Shown here piece by piece: positions 5,741 to 6,167 of a stretch of DNA of 6,167 nt. Source of the DNA: an uncultured Collinsella sp. (GTDB lineage: Bacteria > Actinomycetota > Coriobacteriia > Coriobacteriales > Coriobacteriaceae); the NCBI GenBank assembly GCA_902492825.1, contig CABUMZ010000110.1, positions 1 through 6,167 of the forward strand, given 5' to 3'. The notes below the pieces were generated by a model, which was given only the letters and a program-made list of their open reading frames with translations, was not told the DNA's origin and searched no databases. Numbering within the stretch: position 1 is the first letter of the stretch; every line of letters begins with the position of its first letter. Made by a program: the position numbers and the translations under genes.

Positions 5741-6167
5741 CTACACGCCGGCGGCGATGCCGGTGCGGTCGTGAATGGCGCCATGCGGGCAGACGACGGC
5801 GCACATGCCGCACGACAGGCAGTCCGCGCCGTCGATATGGGCGCAGTTGTCCTCGATGCGGATAGCGCCGGCAGGGCACTTTTTGGCGCACATACCGCAA
5901 CCGATGCAGCTCGTGTCGCAGATCTTGCGCGCAATGGCGCCCTTATCGGTGTTGTTGCAGCACACCAGAATGTTCTGGTAGCCGGGAACGAAGGCAATCA
6001 CGCGCTGCGGGCACGCCATGCCGCACAGGCCACAGCCCGTGCACTTGGAGCGATCAACGCGGGCGATGCCATCGACCAGCGCAATGGCGCCGTGGGGGCA
6101 GGCCGTGACGCAGGCGCCACAGCCAATGCAGCCTTCGCTGCAGCGGGCGTCGCCGCCTGCGGAGGCA
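5741..6167 (-). CDS. RnfB-like polyferredoxin, C-terminal part (N-terminus beyond window)
   Basis: The frame is open to the window edge, giving the last 141 residues; an internal ATG at 6019 is not the start. Four CxxCxxCxxxCP motifs are visible, at residues 13-24, 42-53, 83-98 (C87, C90, C93, C97) and 116-127 of the visible part, each fit for a [4Fe-4S] cluster. The linker between the two pairs (CPQRVIAFVPGY, then VCCNNTDKGA and CIGCGMCAKKCP) is characteristic of RnfB, the ferredoxin-binding subunit of Rnf electron-transport complexes. No other Rnf subunit is visible here. Its stop is 12 bases before the xanthine dehydrogenase start, so it probably acts as the electron acceptor or relay for that FAD-less enzyme. 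The usual N-terminal membrane anchor and Fes domain, if present, lie outside the window. The stand-alone context suggests a dedicated paralogue rather than the Rnf complex subunit itself. Confidence 0.85.
   Translation of the reverse strand, partial: ASAGGDARCSEGCIGCGACVTACPHGAIALVDGIARVDRSKCTGCGLCGMACPQRVIAFVPGYQNILVCCNNTDKGAIARKICDTSCIGCGMCAKKCPAGAIRIEDNCAHIDGADCLSCGMCAVVCPHGAIHDRTGIAAGV

Noticed and set aside
5741..6019. A complete 92-residue ferredoxin starting at ATG 6019
   Set aside because: The frame continues upstream with two further cysteine motifs to the window edge, and ATG 6019 falls inside the second motif.

Overview
The window looks like chromosome from a high-GC anaerobic gut actinobacterium, most likely a Coriobacteriia member such as Collinsella. 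This is inferred from gene content (selenium-dependent-type xanthine dehydrogenase beside an RnfB-like polyferredoxin, orphan ATPase/nuclease-fold proteins) and GC-rich codon use; no marker gene proves it. It has two parts: a metabolic operon on the right (2951 to 6167, minus strand) and an accessory, repeat-rich left part (1 to about 2880).

Right part: an RnfB-like protein (N-terminus beyond the window) ends 12 bases before the start of a 925-residue molybdenum hydroxylase. The enzyme has two N-terminal [2Fe-2S] domains and a molybdopterin domain but no FAD domain. It keeps residues equivalent to the purine-binding Glu and Arg of xanthine dehydrogenases. The pair reads as a purine-oxidation module passing electrons to a ferredoxin-type carrier. 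A strong intrinsic terminator (2843-2881) closes the operon.

Left part, from the left edge: (i) a 41-codon membrane-peptide gene with a very strong but potentially masked Shine-Dalgarno, a 3' terminator hairpin, and an opposing minus-strand promoter and terminator that would make an RNA of about 90 nt antisense to its 3' end. This is the layout of a type I toxin-antitoxin locus. (ii) The C-terminal remnant of a DUF4143-type ATPase (293-694), with three 23-bp direct repeats just upstream. (iii) An intact 463-residue P-loop ATPase with a winged helix and a PD-(D/E)XK-like C-terminus (1114-2505), preceded by a near-perfect 54-bp AT-rich palindrome. (iv) Two 236-bp arrays flanking this gene, each of four 50-bp quasi-palindromic units at a 62-bp period.

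The gene-free stretches 698-1113 and 2506-2950 are almost entirely this repeat architecture plus the terminator. About 50 bases at 797-844, about 40 bases at 251-292 and about 70 bases at 2882-2950 show nothing recognisable. The paired arrays around the ATPase and the putative type I locus are the least ordinary parts of the window.
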